A stretch of DNA of 64,000 nucleotides, taken from contig OY744523.1 in the NCBI GenBank assembly GCA_963556195.1, forward strand, positions 73,635,288 through 73,699,287. Reading direction: 5' to 3'. Numbering within the stretch: position 1 is the stretch's first letter; every line of letters starts with the position of its first letter. Below, piece after piece: positions 22,748 to 34,559 of the stretch. The translations under genes and the position numbers were made by a program. The notes under the pieces were generated by a model, which saw nothing but the letters and a program-made list of their open reading frames with translations, ran no database searches and was not told where the DNA came from. This stretch comes from Sepiola atlantica (lineage: Eukaryota; Mollusca; Cephalopoda; Sepiida; Sepiolidae).

Positions 22748-23929
22748 TTGCAAAAAGATTCACCTCGCCCTTTTGTTCCACTGACTCATCGTAGGGTTGT
22801 TTTTGATACCCTTCACAACTTGGCACACCCCGGACTCAAAGCCACAGTGAAGCTGATTTCAGCTAGATTTTTCTGGCCAAATATGAGGCGTGATATCACT
22901 GCCTGGACACGTTCCTGCATATCCTGCCAAAAGTCAAAGGTGCACAAGCATATCCGTGCACCCCTTGGAACATTCAGCACTCCAGACGCTCGATTCAGCC
23001 ATGTTCATATTGATCTGGTTGAACCATGGCCTGTCAGTCAGGGATTTACTTATCTCCTGACCTGCATAGATCGTGTTACACGGTGGCCTGAAGCCATCCC
23101 TCTAAGTGACATTTCGGCTGAATCCGTAGCGCGAGACCTTATATCGGGCTGGATATCGCGCTATGGAGTCCCCTCAACTATTACCACCGACCGTGGTGGA
23201 CAGTTTGAATCCCACCTATTCCAAGAACTTTCCAGGATTTTAGGGATTAAACGTAACCGTACGACCAGCTATCATCCAGCTTCCAATGGGATGATAGAAC
23301 GCTTCCATCGCCAATTGAAAGCCGCGTTGCGTGCTTATCCTGACCAGCAGCGATGGAGCGAGTACGTACCTGTTGTCCTTCTTGGCTGTCACGCCGTGAT
23401 CAAAGAGAACCTCAGATACTCTTTAGCTGAATTTGTCTATGGACTACCTCTATCGTTGTCGGGTCAGATGCTGACCCCGATAGATTTAACGGCAACAGAT
23501 ACAGCTCTGTATATAAACAGACTGCGAGCTTACTTTAATGAGCTCCCACCTATGCACCCTAGGCAACAGACCATTAAATCTTCGGTCCCTAAAGACATTT
23601 CCTCATGGACTCATGTTTTTGTGCGAAAAGACTCTGTGAAAGCCCCTCTTACTCCTCCTCATTCTGGTCCTTATCGCATGATTTCATGCACTGACAAACT
23701 TTTCACCCTTGACATTGGTGGCAAAAAAGACACTGTATCCATCGACAGAGTGAAAAGAGCTTTTCTTAACGCAGAAACACCTGAGCCCCATATTCCCCCT
23801 ACTGTGCATCAGACAACTGCAAATACACATTTACTTTTAGAAACCCCTAAAGAAAATTATGTCACCACCACACGTAGTGGTCGACGAGTACATTGGCCCA
23901 AAAAACTGTCTAAAACTGTCTATATATAG
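22748..23929 (+). CDS. gypsy integrase domain, open over 393 residues
   Basis: This is the best preserved coding stretch in the window. It starts in the region before the HHCC zinc finger (H-N-L-A-H ... CISCQ, residues about 22-60). The catalytic core follows with aspartate in HIDLVEP, aspartate in TTDRGGQFE and glutamate in [10 protein letters not shown], the complete DDE triad. A GPY/F-like module (SGPYRMIS, about residue 310) and a basic tail with TTRSGRRV end it. It is not independent: the normal product is cut from a Pol polyprotein, and the upstream frame is broken, so no start codon can be assigned. The role would be joining cDNA ends to chromosomal DNA. Confidence 0.8.
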   Translation: MQKDSPRPFVPLTHRRVVFDTLHNLAHPGLKATVKLISARFFWPNMRRDITAWTRSCISCQKSKVHKHIRAPLGTFSTPDARFSHVHIDLVEPWPVSQGFTYLLTCIDRVTRWPEAIPLSDISAESVARDLISGWISRYGVPSTITTDRGGQFESHLFQELSRILGIKRNRTTSYHPASNGMIERFHRQLKAALRAYPDQQRWSEYVPVVLLGCHAVIKENLRYSLAEFVYGLPLSLSGQMLTPIDLTATDTALYINRLRAYFNELPPMHPRQQTIKSSVPKDISSWTHVFVRKDSVKAPLTPPHSGPYRMISCTDKLFTLDIGGKKDTVSIDRVKRAFLNAETPEPHIPPTVHQTTANTHLLLETPKENYVTTTRSGRRVHWPKKLSKTVYI

Positions 23930-24220
23930 AATGAGCCTTGTACTCTATTTTTAAAAACATACTTCTCACATTAAGGATCCACACTTCTCAATATATTACT
24001 TTTTTCAAAGAGAAGACAAACTCTTAAATAAAAAAATATATATTTTTTCATTACTATACAAACATTTCCTGAAAATACTTCTTGCAGAAAAGACTTTTCC
24101 CTGCAAAGCAAAAAAAAACTTTTTAAACATTTGTTAATTGACAAATTTTGTATTTTTGTTATTTCCCACTGCTACACTTCCTTTTATTTCCTGTCGGCTT
24201 TCAGCCTAAGCAGGGGGTTA

Positions 24221-24699
24221 TGTAGCAGTCACCAATAGGAACTACTTTTGAATGCGTAATCACTGTCCCTGTGAGCTGGCTTGTCCAATCAAATCACAGG
24301 GCGCAGTAATATCGTTAGTTCCCTAAGGGACTACTTATGTCCCCTTAGGGTTCGAGGAAAAAGATGAGACGACCTCCTGGCACCAGCAAGGACACATCGC
24401 AGAGAGCACCAGTGAGGAACGAGTAAACGCTTTCTCTCCCGCCGCCGTCGCCACTTGACGACTACTACCATCTTCACCTGAAGAAAATCACGGGCAGCCC
24501 TAAGAACTCTTATATTCTTCCTCTTCCTCAGACGGACATTGTCCCACTCTCTTCTACCTATACCAAACAGTATAGGTAACCTTGAGTTAATAAAACCCCT
24601 TTTTGTTATAGTTACAGAAATACTTTTCGTTGTTTCGTTTCTTTACGAGAAGATAAAAGGATACCCTCTTTCATCCTCCCACTCATCAATCCCCTTACA
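24221..24699 (+). repeat. 3' LTR, complete
   Basis: A 479-bp LTR running from tgtagcag to ccttaca, with short terminal inversion TGTA/TACA. The last about 45 bp (gataaaaggataccctcttt onward) are missing from the 5' LTR. Confidence 0.85.
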
Positions 24700-24737
24700 C
24701 TTCTTTACTAACTTCTTTACTAACTTCTTTACTAACA
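24700..24737. repeat. 12-bp minisatellite, right part
   Basis: Three units of cttctttactaa continue the array that stops at 20733 on the other side of the gypsy insertion. Confidence 0.85.
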
Positions 24738-24842
24738 CCTGTCTATTATTTGTTGAACGAAGATGTGAAATAAAGTTGACAAAATGTTAGAATAAGACTT
24801 TGTCATTTAATTCATCTGTGACTAAATGTATTATACAACATA

Positions 24843-26170
24843 TCTACTTGCCATTGCTTAGAAATCTTTTTACTTTCATTTTTATTTCGCTTCTTTTTAA
24901 CTATTCTGTTTTATTTTATTTTTTTAAAATACGATTTTCAAAGTTAAATTTAATTATTACGGTATCGTTAACTTATTAATTGGAACCAAATTGTCATAAA
25001 ACTTTTGCTAATGTTTTATTTTATTTTTAAAAAATACGATTTTCAAAGTTAAATTTAATTATTACGGTATCGTTAACTTATTAATTGGAACCAAATTGTC
25101 ATAAATCTATTGCTAATGTTTGTTAAAGTAATGTTGTTTTAATCTCTGTTCATAAAATTACTAGATGAAAATAGTTTAGAAAACTTTAAATCTTTTAGTA
25201 CATGAGGATCTATTAAGAATTTTAAAACCAGAAATGACTTTCTATTCGACAGTTTGAATGTGTAAAAAGCTTACAAAAAGTAACAAGAAAGTCTATTCAT
25301 AAATAATATATCAACTTTATTTCCGTTGTTTGATGGAACAACCAAAAGTAAACAGTTAAGAAGAAAAAAATTAGAAAGAGTTCAACAGATTTAAATGAGG
25401 AAAGTGTTCTTTTGTCTGTATGTCTGTAGACTTTTATGTGGGTTTGTCAAACTGTCTAAGTTGTTGCTATATATTTAGTAGTCTATGACTGACTTGTGTT
25501 TGCTGAGATACCAGTAGCCAAGAGACTATGGCCAGAGTTTGTTTGTCTCACAAGAAGTCTGTGTGGTACTGTTATGATTGACAAGGGTTCCTGTGGCAAG
25601 TTGAGTCTCTCACTGGCGACAGAATGTAGGTTCTCACTTATATGATAAATGCGAACAGGTGCTTGGCTCTCACAGCAAAATCTTCCTGATTGGTTGAAGT
25701 CTGATGTGGGCAACCAATCGAGATTGGGTATTTTGATAGAAATGACAAATCAGTATTAAGTATTTCAACCAAATAAACATTGAATATCTCAGAGAGACTG
25801 TTTCTCTACAGTTGTTGTTACTGCTGGAACAGGGTTTCCAAAAAATGTTTCGAAATTCCTTTTAAGTTTCGAAGGATCACAAGATCAATATATTTTTCAA
25901 CTATTAACAAAAGATTAAAATAGCTGATTTGTTTACAAAGGATCTGAAATGAAATAAAATGATTAACATTTTGTTTTATTTTACTGATTTTTTATTTCAA
26001 TTATTGAAATAAAAAATCAGTAAAATAAAACAAAATGTCAAAATTTTTATTTCATTTCAGTTTCATATTTGATTAATAGTAAAAAGGAATATTCAAATAT
26101 CAAAGTTATGTTGACGTGAGAAATACACACAAACATGAGAAGTGGTCACACAATTTTATTAATGTAGAGA
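24843..26170 (-). mobile_element. Non-autonomous Helitron relative, minus strand
   Basis: The right end (minus-strand tctctacattaataaaattg then tgtgaccacttctc) matches the Helitron 5' ends near 18962 and 32179. Internal blocks match 17340-17710. The 3' end near 24843 is degenerate (ctacttgccattgcttag against ctagttgtacctatccgg in the 32269 copy). A 103-bp direct duplication lies at about 24908-25115 and a long palindrome at 25944-26060. An open minus frame at 25483-25713 has no recognised family. Confidence 0.5.
25944..26060. repeat. Near-perfect 117-bp palindrome
   Basis: ctgaaatgaaataaaa at the left is mirrored by attttatttcatttcag at the right. The central part (ttttattttactgatttttt / aaaaaatcagtaaaataaaa) is perfectly complementary with almost no loop. 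It would form a long cruciform or RNA hairpin. Confidence 0.85.
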
Positions 26171-26837
26171 TTTGACCATCAATGAATGTTTACATACATG
26201 AACTCTTAGGAATGTAGCTTCGTAGACAAAAAGTAATGTAGCTTCGTAGAGGAAAAGTAATACCATTAAACATATTTGATATCGTCGAGAAAAGTATAAA
26301 CCACTAAAATGTTTTAAAACGGCAAAAATAAAAATAATAAAAATTATTATGCCAGGTTTTGCGACAGCTTTAAACAACAAACAGAAAACGGGGATATAAA
26401 TATAATTGTTTATATTATGATAATCTACAGTACGTTTTTTTCTTTTTTGGGAATCATTCAAACCAAATCTTTTCAGATTCAGTTTATTATAAGGAACATT
26501 TTAATATGCAAATTATAAAATATTTACAAAATTTCATATTCTATATTTTTACATTATTAACAAAAGCATTACTCTTTGTTTTTATTTGAACTTTTATTTA
26601 ATCCACAATAAAATTTTAGTTGCAAGGGAAAGAACTCTTTTTATATTCTTCAATTAAAAATAGGAGTTATTCCTCTTAGTGAATTTGATTTTCCGGTCAT
26701 TTTTTAAAGAAACTGTAGCAAATTACATTATAATAGTGTCACAACCCGTATATTTCTTATATTTTAGCCCTTTTTGCATCTCTGTCAGTCTAGCTAACAA
26801 TGTTTTGTTGGTTAGAAGAGGTGTCTGTCGATGAGAA

Positions 26838-26975
26838 TCGATAAGCAAAAAACACAAATTACAATACACAGTGAATGAAAAACACAAATTACAATACACA
26901 GTGAATGAAAAACACAAATTACAATACACAGTGAATGAAAAACACAAATTACAATACACTGTGAATGAAAAACAC
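26838..26975 (-). repeat. 30-bp minisatellite, about 4 copies
   Basis: The unit gtgaatgaaaaacacaaatt acaatacaca repeats with almost no divergence. Period divisible by three gives a short repetitive frame only. Confidence 0.9.
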
Positions 26976-28183
26976 AGATAATGATATAAAGATATACAAC
27001 TAAAAAAAGTTTGTTTTCTGAAATGTGGATCTCAAAGGATAGAAGATAGACGTGTTATTGTTTAAGTGAAATGTGATGCGATGTATGTTTGTCGATATAA
27101 AAACAATTGAAAAAAAGTTTGTTAGTCAGTGTGCAAATATGTGTAGAGAAAGCGATAGATGAGAGGGGTTTATGTACTTAGCTGAAGGAATATTCTGATA
27201 TTCCACTTTGTTCTTATTAAATCCCACGTTAGTAGACAGAAAAAGATGATTCCATCTTCAATTCGGGTAGCAAGCGACTCCAAGTTTTTCGTAAGAGTGG
27301 TTTCTCTGGACCGAGCGAACGCTTCTAAATATTTTCTCTAACTGATTTCTTATTCAAAAATCCTTTAATTTCTCGCTGTGGTGCGTGATCCCGGAACTAG
27401 CACTTTATACAATATGATAACTTGTATCCTTCTTTATCGTTTCTTTATCGTTTTTTTAGGCCACTTTTTAAAACAAGTGGGTGGAATGGGATGAAGCACG
27501 CCGTGGTCACTGGTGTTAATGTACGCTTTCCTTTTATAGTAGCAGTCAGGCGGTCGAGGCTCGCTTGCTCACCTCCCCTTTCTCTAAGTGGCTCATCGAG
27601 TTAATTGACTCGGTCGCAACAATAGTGCCAATAACATGGTACAACAATAACGTTATTATAGTGTTAATAACATGATACAACAATAAAAAAAATGAAAATT
27701 AGCTAGTCAGAATCAAAGTTTGATATGTCAGCTTAAATGCTATTCAGGTCCAACTTCTAAAATCTTACAAGATAACTTTATTTGATTAAAAACCACATTC
27801 TAATTAATATTTAAAAAAACATCTTCAATAAATTCCTGATTGTTACTTTAAGAATAAAAAAAATGTTAAAACTATTTGTTGAAAGTAATTTTCTGAGTTA
27901 ATAATAAAAAAGTTTTTTCTTCTCAAAATGATTTGGGTTTTATTAAAACTAATTGTAGCTGTATAAATCCCGGAGTTGAGATGTAATCGATAACATAGGT
28001 ACGTAAATAGATAGTGTCAATGTATAGATGATACCCCTAAATATAATTAATTTTCTGTGTAGAGGACGAATGAGACAAGACTGAAGTAAGGAATCATTGG
28101 GAACGATTATTAGAAAAAATGAATGACTTATTTCGTTATTTTCCAACTTACAACTTTTGTTTCGGAATTTTTGCGATAAGGAT
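26976..28183. other. No recognisable gene
   Basis: Mixed DNA. A short direct repeat (aataacatggtacaacaataa and aataacatgatacaacaataa, 27628-27685) is the only structure seen. Confidence 0.5.
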
Positions 28184-28651
28184 TGATAATTTGGATTATT
28201 TGAATTATTCATACTACTGTTCTTGGATGTTATTCTCACAACGTTTCGGCTGATGTAACCTCCGACCTTCTTCAGGTTTATCTTGTCGAACTCAGGAATT
28301 TTTCTATTTTTTAATAATCTGTACAGAATTTCGAACAGAACCCATGGCACAGCGGATAAAGTCCTAAGTAATAATCAGTTCAATCCTCAGTGCAGGCGAT
28401 ACTAAAAATATACTAAAAATATAATTACGACTTAAAACTTCTACCAGGTCATGGCTGACAGAAAGAGAGCAAGCTACCCCCGTGGATTAAATAAAGGGTT
28501 CTATTCAAAATTCCCTACATATTCCTGAGTTCCACAGAAAGATTACCGAGTTCGACAAGATACACCTGAAGAAGATTGGAGGTTACATCGGCCGAAACGT
28601 TGTGAGAATAACATCCAAGATGAGAACAGTAGTTCAAATAATCCAAATTAC
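28184..28651. mobile_element. Fold-back element with tRNA-like box A/B centre
   Basis: The left arm (about 28184-28325) is the reverse complement of the right arm (about 28505-28651); both contain ctcacaacgtttcggc or its complement plus ggttacatcgg. Between them, tggcacagcggataaagtcc resembles a pol III A box and gttcaatcct a B box (about 28345-28395). Single-arm relatives lie at 6720-6890, 29377-29737 and 47490-47837. It has no ORF. Confidence 0.6.
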
Positions 28652-29376
28652 AACTTTTGTAATAAGCAGTTGTCTTTTGTTACATTACAAACAATACTAC
28701 TACTTCAGTCAGTTTTTGCTGATGCTTACGTTCGTTGGAATATTTACACTGAATGATCACTCTTAGTGTTACATTCAAAGGAAAAGCTATTTATGCATAT
28801 ATTAAAACATTCAATGGGTATTATTATATAACAAAATGTCCTTAAAATAGTTAAGGTTTATATTTAACAGGCAGTTCATTTTTTTTCTTTATATATGCAT
28901 TATAATTACTATTATAATAGCACTTATATTCTATCTGCAGCCGATATCATGGAAAATGTACTGGAGAAAACCTAAGTTTCTCAACATGTTTCCACAAACG
29001 GGTCGTTTCAATAGCCAAAAACACAGTCTACATTTTAATCGTAAATGGTAAAGTTTTTTTAGTTGAAAACTTCATATTACATACATATTAAACTGACTAG
29101 ATATAGTAATCTAAACTTATTTTTAACTGCAGAGAAAGTGTTTAGAAAGCAAAATCTTTAAATTCTCTTTGATAAGTTTATAAACAGAAATTTATTTGTT
29201 GAAATCCTCGTTTCAAAAGACGACATAAGAAAAATGCTATTTTGTTCAATTGTGCCTGAGAAGTTGTGACGGAGGATTGATAATTTGGATTATTTGGATT
29301 ATTATTCGAGTTCTTTTAAAAATTGCTGAAATTCACAAAATGTTCCAAACGAACAAAATTAGTGAATGTTTAATAA
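28652..29376. other. No recognisable feature
   Basis: AT-rich DNA between two related elements; no gene seen. Confidence 0.5.
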
Positions 29377-29737
29377 ATTTGTATAATTTTGGTTATTCGG
29401 ACTACATTTCTTATCTTGAGTTTTATCGTCACAACGTTTCGGCCACTGTAACCTCCGGCCTTCTTCAGGTGTATCTCTTCGAACTCGGGAATATTTCTGT
29501 CGAACTCAGGAATCTGGATGGAATTTTGAATGGAACCCTTTATTTAATCCACGAGGGTAGCATGCTCTTGTTCCGTCAGCTATGATTGCGAGAAGTCTTC
29601 AGTAATTCGCAATTCTTCGTATCGCAAGGACCCGTGACGCAGTGGATATAGTACTAAATTAAATTCAGTTCAAAGTGATAGTCATCTAAAGGTTGAAAGT
29701 TCAATCCTCGTTGCAGATAAACCAAAATTATACAAAT
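29377..29737 (-). mobile_element. TIR-bounded, tRNA-like-box element, copy 2
   Basis: It starts with ttgtataattttggttattc and ends with the complement aaccaaaattatacaaa. The minus strand holds acacctgaagaaggccggag then ggccgaaacgttgtgacg. A tRNA-like A box (gtgacgcagtggatatagta) and B box (gttcaatcc) occur near 29633-29707 on the plus strand. It is homologous over most of its length to 47490-47837. Confidence 0.6.
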
Positions 29738-30504
29738 TATCAATCCTCATCTCAAAAATTCAGAAATATGATATCAAATCGGTACGGACCCGAAATAATA
29801 CGAAATTTAATTAATTTATTGAATAAAATTAAATATTTGCATTATTTTAAAAAGAAAATAATTAAGAGAGAATACACAGTGTTCACTTCATTCTTTTAAT
29901 GGCTGTGTTTTACGTGTCTGGACTGGACATTGATGAGAATGAAGCTTCGTTTCTATTTCTGGAATGACGTCAGTGAAGAGTTTTAACAGAGATAACTTAT
30001 AATTATTAAACCCATGATTCAAACAATTTAGCTTTTGTTGTTTCTGTTTTCACTTTTCAGAGTTTAACTGAGAAAATATAGTTTTATGAGCTGCCACTTC
30101 TCCTGTCTAGGTTGAGTATTCGAATTTTGAAAGGAGTGAAAAGATTGTGATATTTTTAAGCTATACATGTTTTTTTTTTTGGTTAGTATCAGATTACAAT
30201 GTATGTTATATAAAAGGAAAACGAAATATTCAAATTATGTTCGAAGCAACATTTCTGTCAACACCATTCTCAGTATAGTGTTGTGAGCTAATTTATGAAT
30301 AAGTGAAAATATTATTTTTGAAAAAATTAAAAATAAAATTAATGTAAAACTTACGTTTTCATATGCTTTTATGTGGAAAGGGAAAATAGTTTATCAAGGT
30401 TTTTTGCAATTTTTAAAAAAGTTGTTTTTTGCTTATTCATAAATTGGCTCATCTTTGTTGCTACTGGGCCACAACCAATTTAATATAACCAGGCCAAAGC
30501 ACTG
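29738..30504. other. No recognisable feature
   Basis: AT-rich DNA without supported coding or element structure. Confidence 0.5.
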
Positions 30505-30780
30505 GAAAATGACGTCATGCTCTAAAGTAACAAACGATATCTGTCGAACAGTCAGACTATGAGCATTTTGACCCCCTCCCTTCACTTAAAAATTCAGCAA
30601 AATTAAGGAAATCAACCAATTTTAATGAAACTTTCAGTATTTATAAATTAACGTACACGGAATATAATTAACCCGTGTGTAATTTGCATAGGCTAGACAG
30701 CAAACATTAAATTAATACTTTATAATAAAATAGTGTTGTCATAAATTTTTTAATTTTTAAAGCATGAAAATTTTTCTTTG
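30505..30780 (-). repeat. Dispersed repeat, inverted copy of 51760-52030
   Basis: Matching strings in inverted order include cttcacttaaaaattca, gaacagtcagac, agcaaacattaaatta and tgtcataaattttttaattt. It has no ORF and may be internal sequence of a non-autonomous DNA element. Confidence 0.65.
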
Positions 30781-31558
30781 AAAAATAATTTGTCTGATTT
30801 AATATTCATTCTTAAAATAAGTTCATTCTTTCTGGATTATTTTTAAAGTTTGAGTTGATTGTTATGACAACCTGATCTACATCGAATGAAAAAACTATCA
30901 GTTATGCTGCATGAGAATATCTTTTGCTTTATAAACACAAGAAGGAGACGAATCCTTATTCTTTGGCAGTTTTATTCTTCATATGAACATTTCATTATCA
31001 CTAATTTTAGCTGAATAATTTGATAAGAGTTGCTCTCATTTCCGAAATAAATAAATGATGTTTCTTGATTTTTTTCAACTTAAAAGTAAATCAAACATGA
31101 AAAGTAAATCAAACATGAAAGATTACGAATTCAGTAAAGTAACACAAAATCAATAATTCAAAATAATTAATTAATAGAACATTTATTGAAATAAATTAAA
31201 ATGTATTTTTTTTTTTTGCAAAATGAATTTTATTTACAATATAGTAAAACTTTGTAATAAATTAAAACAGTCATGTTTTTATTTGGAGGGGGTGGGAGTT
31301 CCAAACGGACAGTTTATTTACAATGTATTATTATTTGAATATCTCGCTTATTTCGTTTGATTTTCGCACACATTTTAGATGAAACTTATTAATTAGTCTT
31401 AAATTGTATTTTTTATCCTAAAATAAAATTTTTATTTATTTTTTTAAGACTTGAAAATAGAACTTTAATGTAATGCCTTAATCGTTGGAGGCCATGTTGT
31501 AATTTTTTTCTTTTCTTTCACGCTTGACATCTATAAAAAGAAAATACGTTTGAAAAAA
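30781..31558. other. Unassigned; holds a single relative of the 51-bp satellite unit
   Basis: At about 31167-31205, aattaattaatagaacattt attgaaataaattaaaat resembles the first unit of the satellite at 37466. A short direct repeat (aaaagtaaatcaaacatga, twice) lies near 31083-31120. No gene was seen. Confidence 0.45.
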
Positions 31559-31690
31559 TGAACAAGTTAACAATGATTTCCAAGTGAATGAATAATCCTT
31601 CGGAGGGTAGCAGTGTTCTTGGCAGGGAAATAAAGTCCCAATAGCAGGAACAAGTTAACAATGATTTCCAAGTGAATGAATAATCCTATG
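31559..31690 (+). repeat. 40-bp direct repeat pair, spaced about 90 bp
   Basis: gaacaagttaacaatgattt ccaagtgaatgaataatcct occurs at 31559-31600 and 31650-31690, essentially identical, flanking a GC-richer spacer. Confidence 0.85.
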
Positions 31691-31861
31691 GTTGTGAGCT
31701 TGCTTGCTCTGATTACTTGCTGAAAACAGATGAACTCATGCACGTTAGCATTTACGGCACTTCTGCTCCTTATTGATAATTCTTCTTATTACCCACTATC
31801 AATGACGTCACCAGAAAACACTCAACTCAGTTAACAGGCCTGAGTTAGTACGTTGGTCGTG

Positions 31862-32064
31862 GTTGGGTTGAGGTATGGTTCTGTGTAGTCTTAGGAGGTC
31901 CACCCTCCCAAGCTTTAACTTCTTTCTTTAAGAACGGGGTTACTTTATTGCTAATCGCCTGGGGAATGCCGACGGGGCTGCTCAAGCCTTTTTTGTAGGC
32001 CAGAGTGAACTTCTCTTCATGTGCTGGCTTTTCAAAACCTCACATGACCTTGAAGAGGAGGTAA
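31862..32064 (+). mobile_element. SINE copy, 5' truncated
   Basis: It contains gtcttaggaggtccaccctc, the tactttattgctaatcgcct block, gggaatgccgacggggctgc and the tail acatgaccttgaagaggagg taaata. It has diverged more than the other copies and lacks the U2-like head. Confidence 0.65.
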
Positions 32065-32178
32065 ATAATACTTATACTATATCCTGATGACATTTTTTTT
32101 TTAGTTGAAACGGTTTCATGAACGTCGAACGAATAAAAAAAAATTAGCAATTTGAATATTTTGTTTATCTGTGTAAAA

Positions 32179-32272
32179 TCTATATTAATAACATTGTATG
32201 ACCACTTCTCGTGTGTCTGTGTATTCGTTTTTCTCGCATCTACATGACTTATTCTTGTTCATTTACTACTAG
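32179..32272. mobile_element. Helitron termini: plus-strand 5' end and minus-strand 3' end
   Basis: tctatattaataacattgta then tgaccacttctcgtgt at 32179 is a Helitron 5' end matching 26170 and 18962 in the opposite orientation. Ninety bases on, actagttgtacctatccggt gttgctc (32268-) is a minus-strand 3' end with CTAG at 32269-32272. Two elements appear to abut or be nested. Confidence 0.55.
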
Positions 32273-32514
32273 TTGTACCTATCCGGTGTTGCTCAGTCGT
32301 GTATTTACTTGCAATTTGTTTTGTGTTTCTTATTTTGAAACTAGACCATTTTGGTTTTTCTAAGTTTTTGTTTACAATAAGAAAAACAAAGTTTACAAAG
32401 CAAAAAAAGTCTTGTGATCCGTCTCTGCACAACATCGACTTATTTAAATGTTTTTGTTTAAATTTGCATCGTTTGTTTAAACATTTTTTAATAAAAAGTT
32501 GGTAACGTTTTTTT

Positions 32515-33040
32515 TATTAAAATTTTTTTATAACTCTCACATAAACTAAACGTTTTGTAAATGCTTTTTTTTTATAACTCTCACATAAACAACATTTTGT
32601 AAATAATTTTTTTATAACTCACATAAACAACGTTTTGTAAATAATTTTTTTTATAACTCACATAAACAACGTTTTGTAAATAATTTTTTTTATAACTCAC
32701 ATAAACAACGTTTTGTAAATAATTTTTTTTATAACTCACATAAACAAAACGTTTTGTAAATACTTTTTTTATAACTCTCACATAAACAAAACGTTTGTAA
32801 AGTCTTTTTTTATAACTCTCACATAACGTTTTGTAAATACATTTTTTTATAACTCTCACATAACAATACGTTTTGTAAATACTTTTTTTTATAACTCTCA
32901 CATAAACAAAACGTTTGTAAAGTCTTTTTTTATAACTCTCACATAACGTTTTGTAAATAAATTTTTTTATAACTCTCACATAACAATACGTTTTGTAAAT
33001 ACTTTTTTTTATAACTCTCACATAAACAAAACGTTTTATT
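32515..33040 (-). repeat. About 40-bp minisatellite with a 120-bp higher-order unit
   Basis: About 13 units of ataactctcacataaacaaa acgttttgtaaat plus a T-run. A three-unit block of about 120 bp is repeated almost exactly at 32772-32891 and 32892-33011. Confidence 0.85.
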
Positions 33041-33047
33041 ATTACTT

Positions 33048-33182
33048 GTTTATGACTCTGGATTGGGACAAACATTTAAATTGTCTCAGTCTAGAAGGAT
33101 TTCTCTTTCACTGACCGAGGACAGGAAGGATAAAGTATAATATCAGAACAAACACTACACTTTGCTCATTGTTATATGCATA
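33048..33182 (-). mobile_element. U2 snRNA-like SINE head, minus strand
   Basis: On the minus strand it reads gagcaaagtgtagtgtttgt tctgata, then cctgtcctcggtcag, gagaaatccttctaga, and caatttaaatgtttgtccca atccagagt. It matches 1783-1920 in order, including the non-U2 insertion, and is cut where the minisatellite begins. Confidence 0.6.
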
Positions 33183-34207
33183 TTTTTAATTAAAAACATA
33201 TTTTATATACAAAACGAAAAACAAAACAGTATGTAACTTTTTCTAATTAATATTTTTTTTATAAATCTCCAAAGTTTACAAAACAAAACAATCTGCAAAG
33301 TGCGCGCGTATTTTTTTTTAATAGTTCAACTGGAAGTAAAAGAAACCATGTTCTTTTTAGTATTTACTCATTTGGGGGTGCTTGAAGTCTAATTGATCCG
33401 TAAAAAAAGCAAAGTGGTAAAAAAGAGACAATATTTTATAGTTCTATATCCACTTAAGTCCTCTTTGAAAATTTCTCTAATACCGACTTTGCAGATAAGT
33501 ATCAGAATTTAAAGAAGTGGGTAGAAAGCAGTAAGTGATGTGTTGGTCAGTACAAACTAGTCACGTGTACATCCCATTGGTTCTACTCAGTGGTGTGCAG
33601 AGGTCAGGTGATGCCCAAGGCTAACTTCTTGATTATATGCCCCAAAGACTCGAGTATAAGTTCTAGTACTAAGAGATATTAAAAATGAAGACAGCTTTAA
33701 TATGATTGGATGCCCCCCACCCCTCCCTGACGCCACTGGGTCTTCTTTATTTCGCTGATGTTACAATCTGCTGCCTACCCATATTTCTTTCATTACACCG
33801 AAGGTCGCAGGTAGCGAACGAAAATTGTTTAAAAAACGTTCTGTATTCCTATAGATCAACGAATAAGAAATAAAGTACAAAGTTATATAAACACACACAC
33901 ACGTATTTACATTATTTTTTATACATATATAAATAAATATATCTATATAACATATTTACTAGCAATATATTCATATACAAGTTGAGTTATTTTATTGAAT
34001 GAATAGTGCGTCTCTGTAAAAAGCTTATAAATATTTTATTCAATAAAACTAATAATAATATTGATACGCAAACGTTTGTTGGAGTGGTAGGATTTAACAC
34101 TTTTGAAGTTCTTTTGATGATGATGATGATGATAGGAGTAGTAGTAGTAATAATAATAATAATAATAATAATCTGTGAATAATGGAGATTATGTATCTGT
34201 CTGTCTC
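33183..34207. other. No gene; triplet microsatellites near the end
   Basis: AT-rich DNA with a (GAT)n-(AGT)n-(AAT)n cluster at about 34115-34173. No coding signal was seen. Confidence 0.55.
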
Positions 34208-34497
34208 CATTTTTTTCACATTATCATTCTTTATTTTCATTACGTTGTTAAGACAAGGTGTTTTGCTGTAAATTAAAGTTAAGCAATACATATCCCGGCC
34301 ATTACTAAATGGGTGACCATTTTGGAAGAATTAATTGTTGACTCATCCTTCTGGAAGTGACGTCATTGTGAGAGGATTTTTTCACATTATCATACTTTAT
34401 TTTCATTACGTTGTTAAGACAAGGTGTTTTGTTGTAAATTGAAGTTAAGCAACAAATATCTCGGCCATTACTAAATGGGTAACCATTTTAGAAGAAT
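34208..34497 (+). repeat. Tandem duplication, about 120-bp units spaced 170 bp
   Basis: tttattttcattacgttgtt aagacaaggtgttttg and cggccattactaaatgggt occur in both units (about 34208-34330 and 34378-34497) with few changes. Confidence 0.8.
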
Positions 34498-34559
34498 AAC
34501 AAAACTAGTTATTTGATATGACGTAGGCGCCTTCAATAGCATATTTAAACATGAGTTCT

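Larger units (their letters stand above)
20739..24699 (+). mobile_element. Ty3/gypsy LTR retrotransposon, internally deleted
   Basis: Two LTRs start with tgtagcagtcaccaatag at 20739 and 24221. The 3' LTR ends in cccttaca at 24699, and both outer flanks carry cttc (20735-20738, 24700-24703), a 4-bp target duplication. A purine tract (aagcaggggg, 24208-24217) precedes the 3' LTR. The 5' LTR lacks its last about 45 bp and joins directly to the end of protease, so primer binding site, gag and most of protease were deleted. Pol motifs suggest the CsRn1-like part of Ty3/gypsy, an inference. Confidence 0.85.

Noticed and set aside
25483..25713. A small minus-strand gene
   Set aside because: The 76-codon frame has no recognised motif and lies inside a Helitron-like element.
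26838..26975. CRISPR-like array
   Set aside because: Units are contiguous without unique spacers and the DNA is eukaryotic.
28545..28612. A confirmed hammerhead ribozyme
   Set aside because: The strings ctgaaga and gaaa are present, but in this copy stem II pairs poorly and an extra base follows the first core string. Kept only as a motif observation.
29250..29585. A 111-codon plus-strand protein
   Set aside because: It overlaps a TIR-bounded repeat and reads through its non-coding conserved strings.
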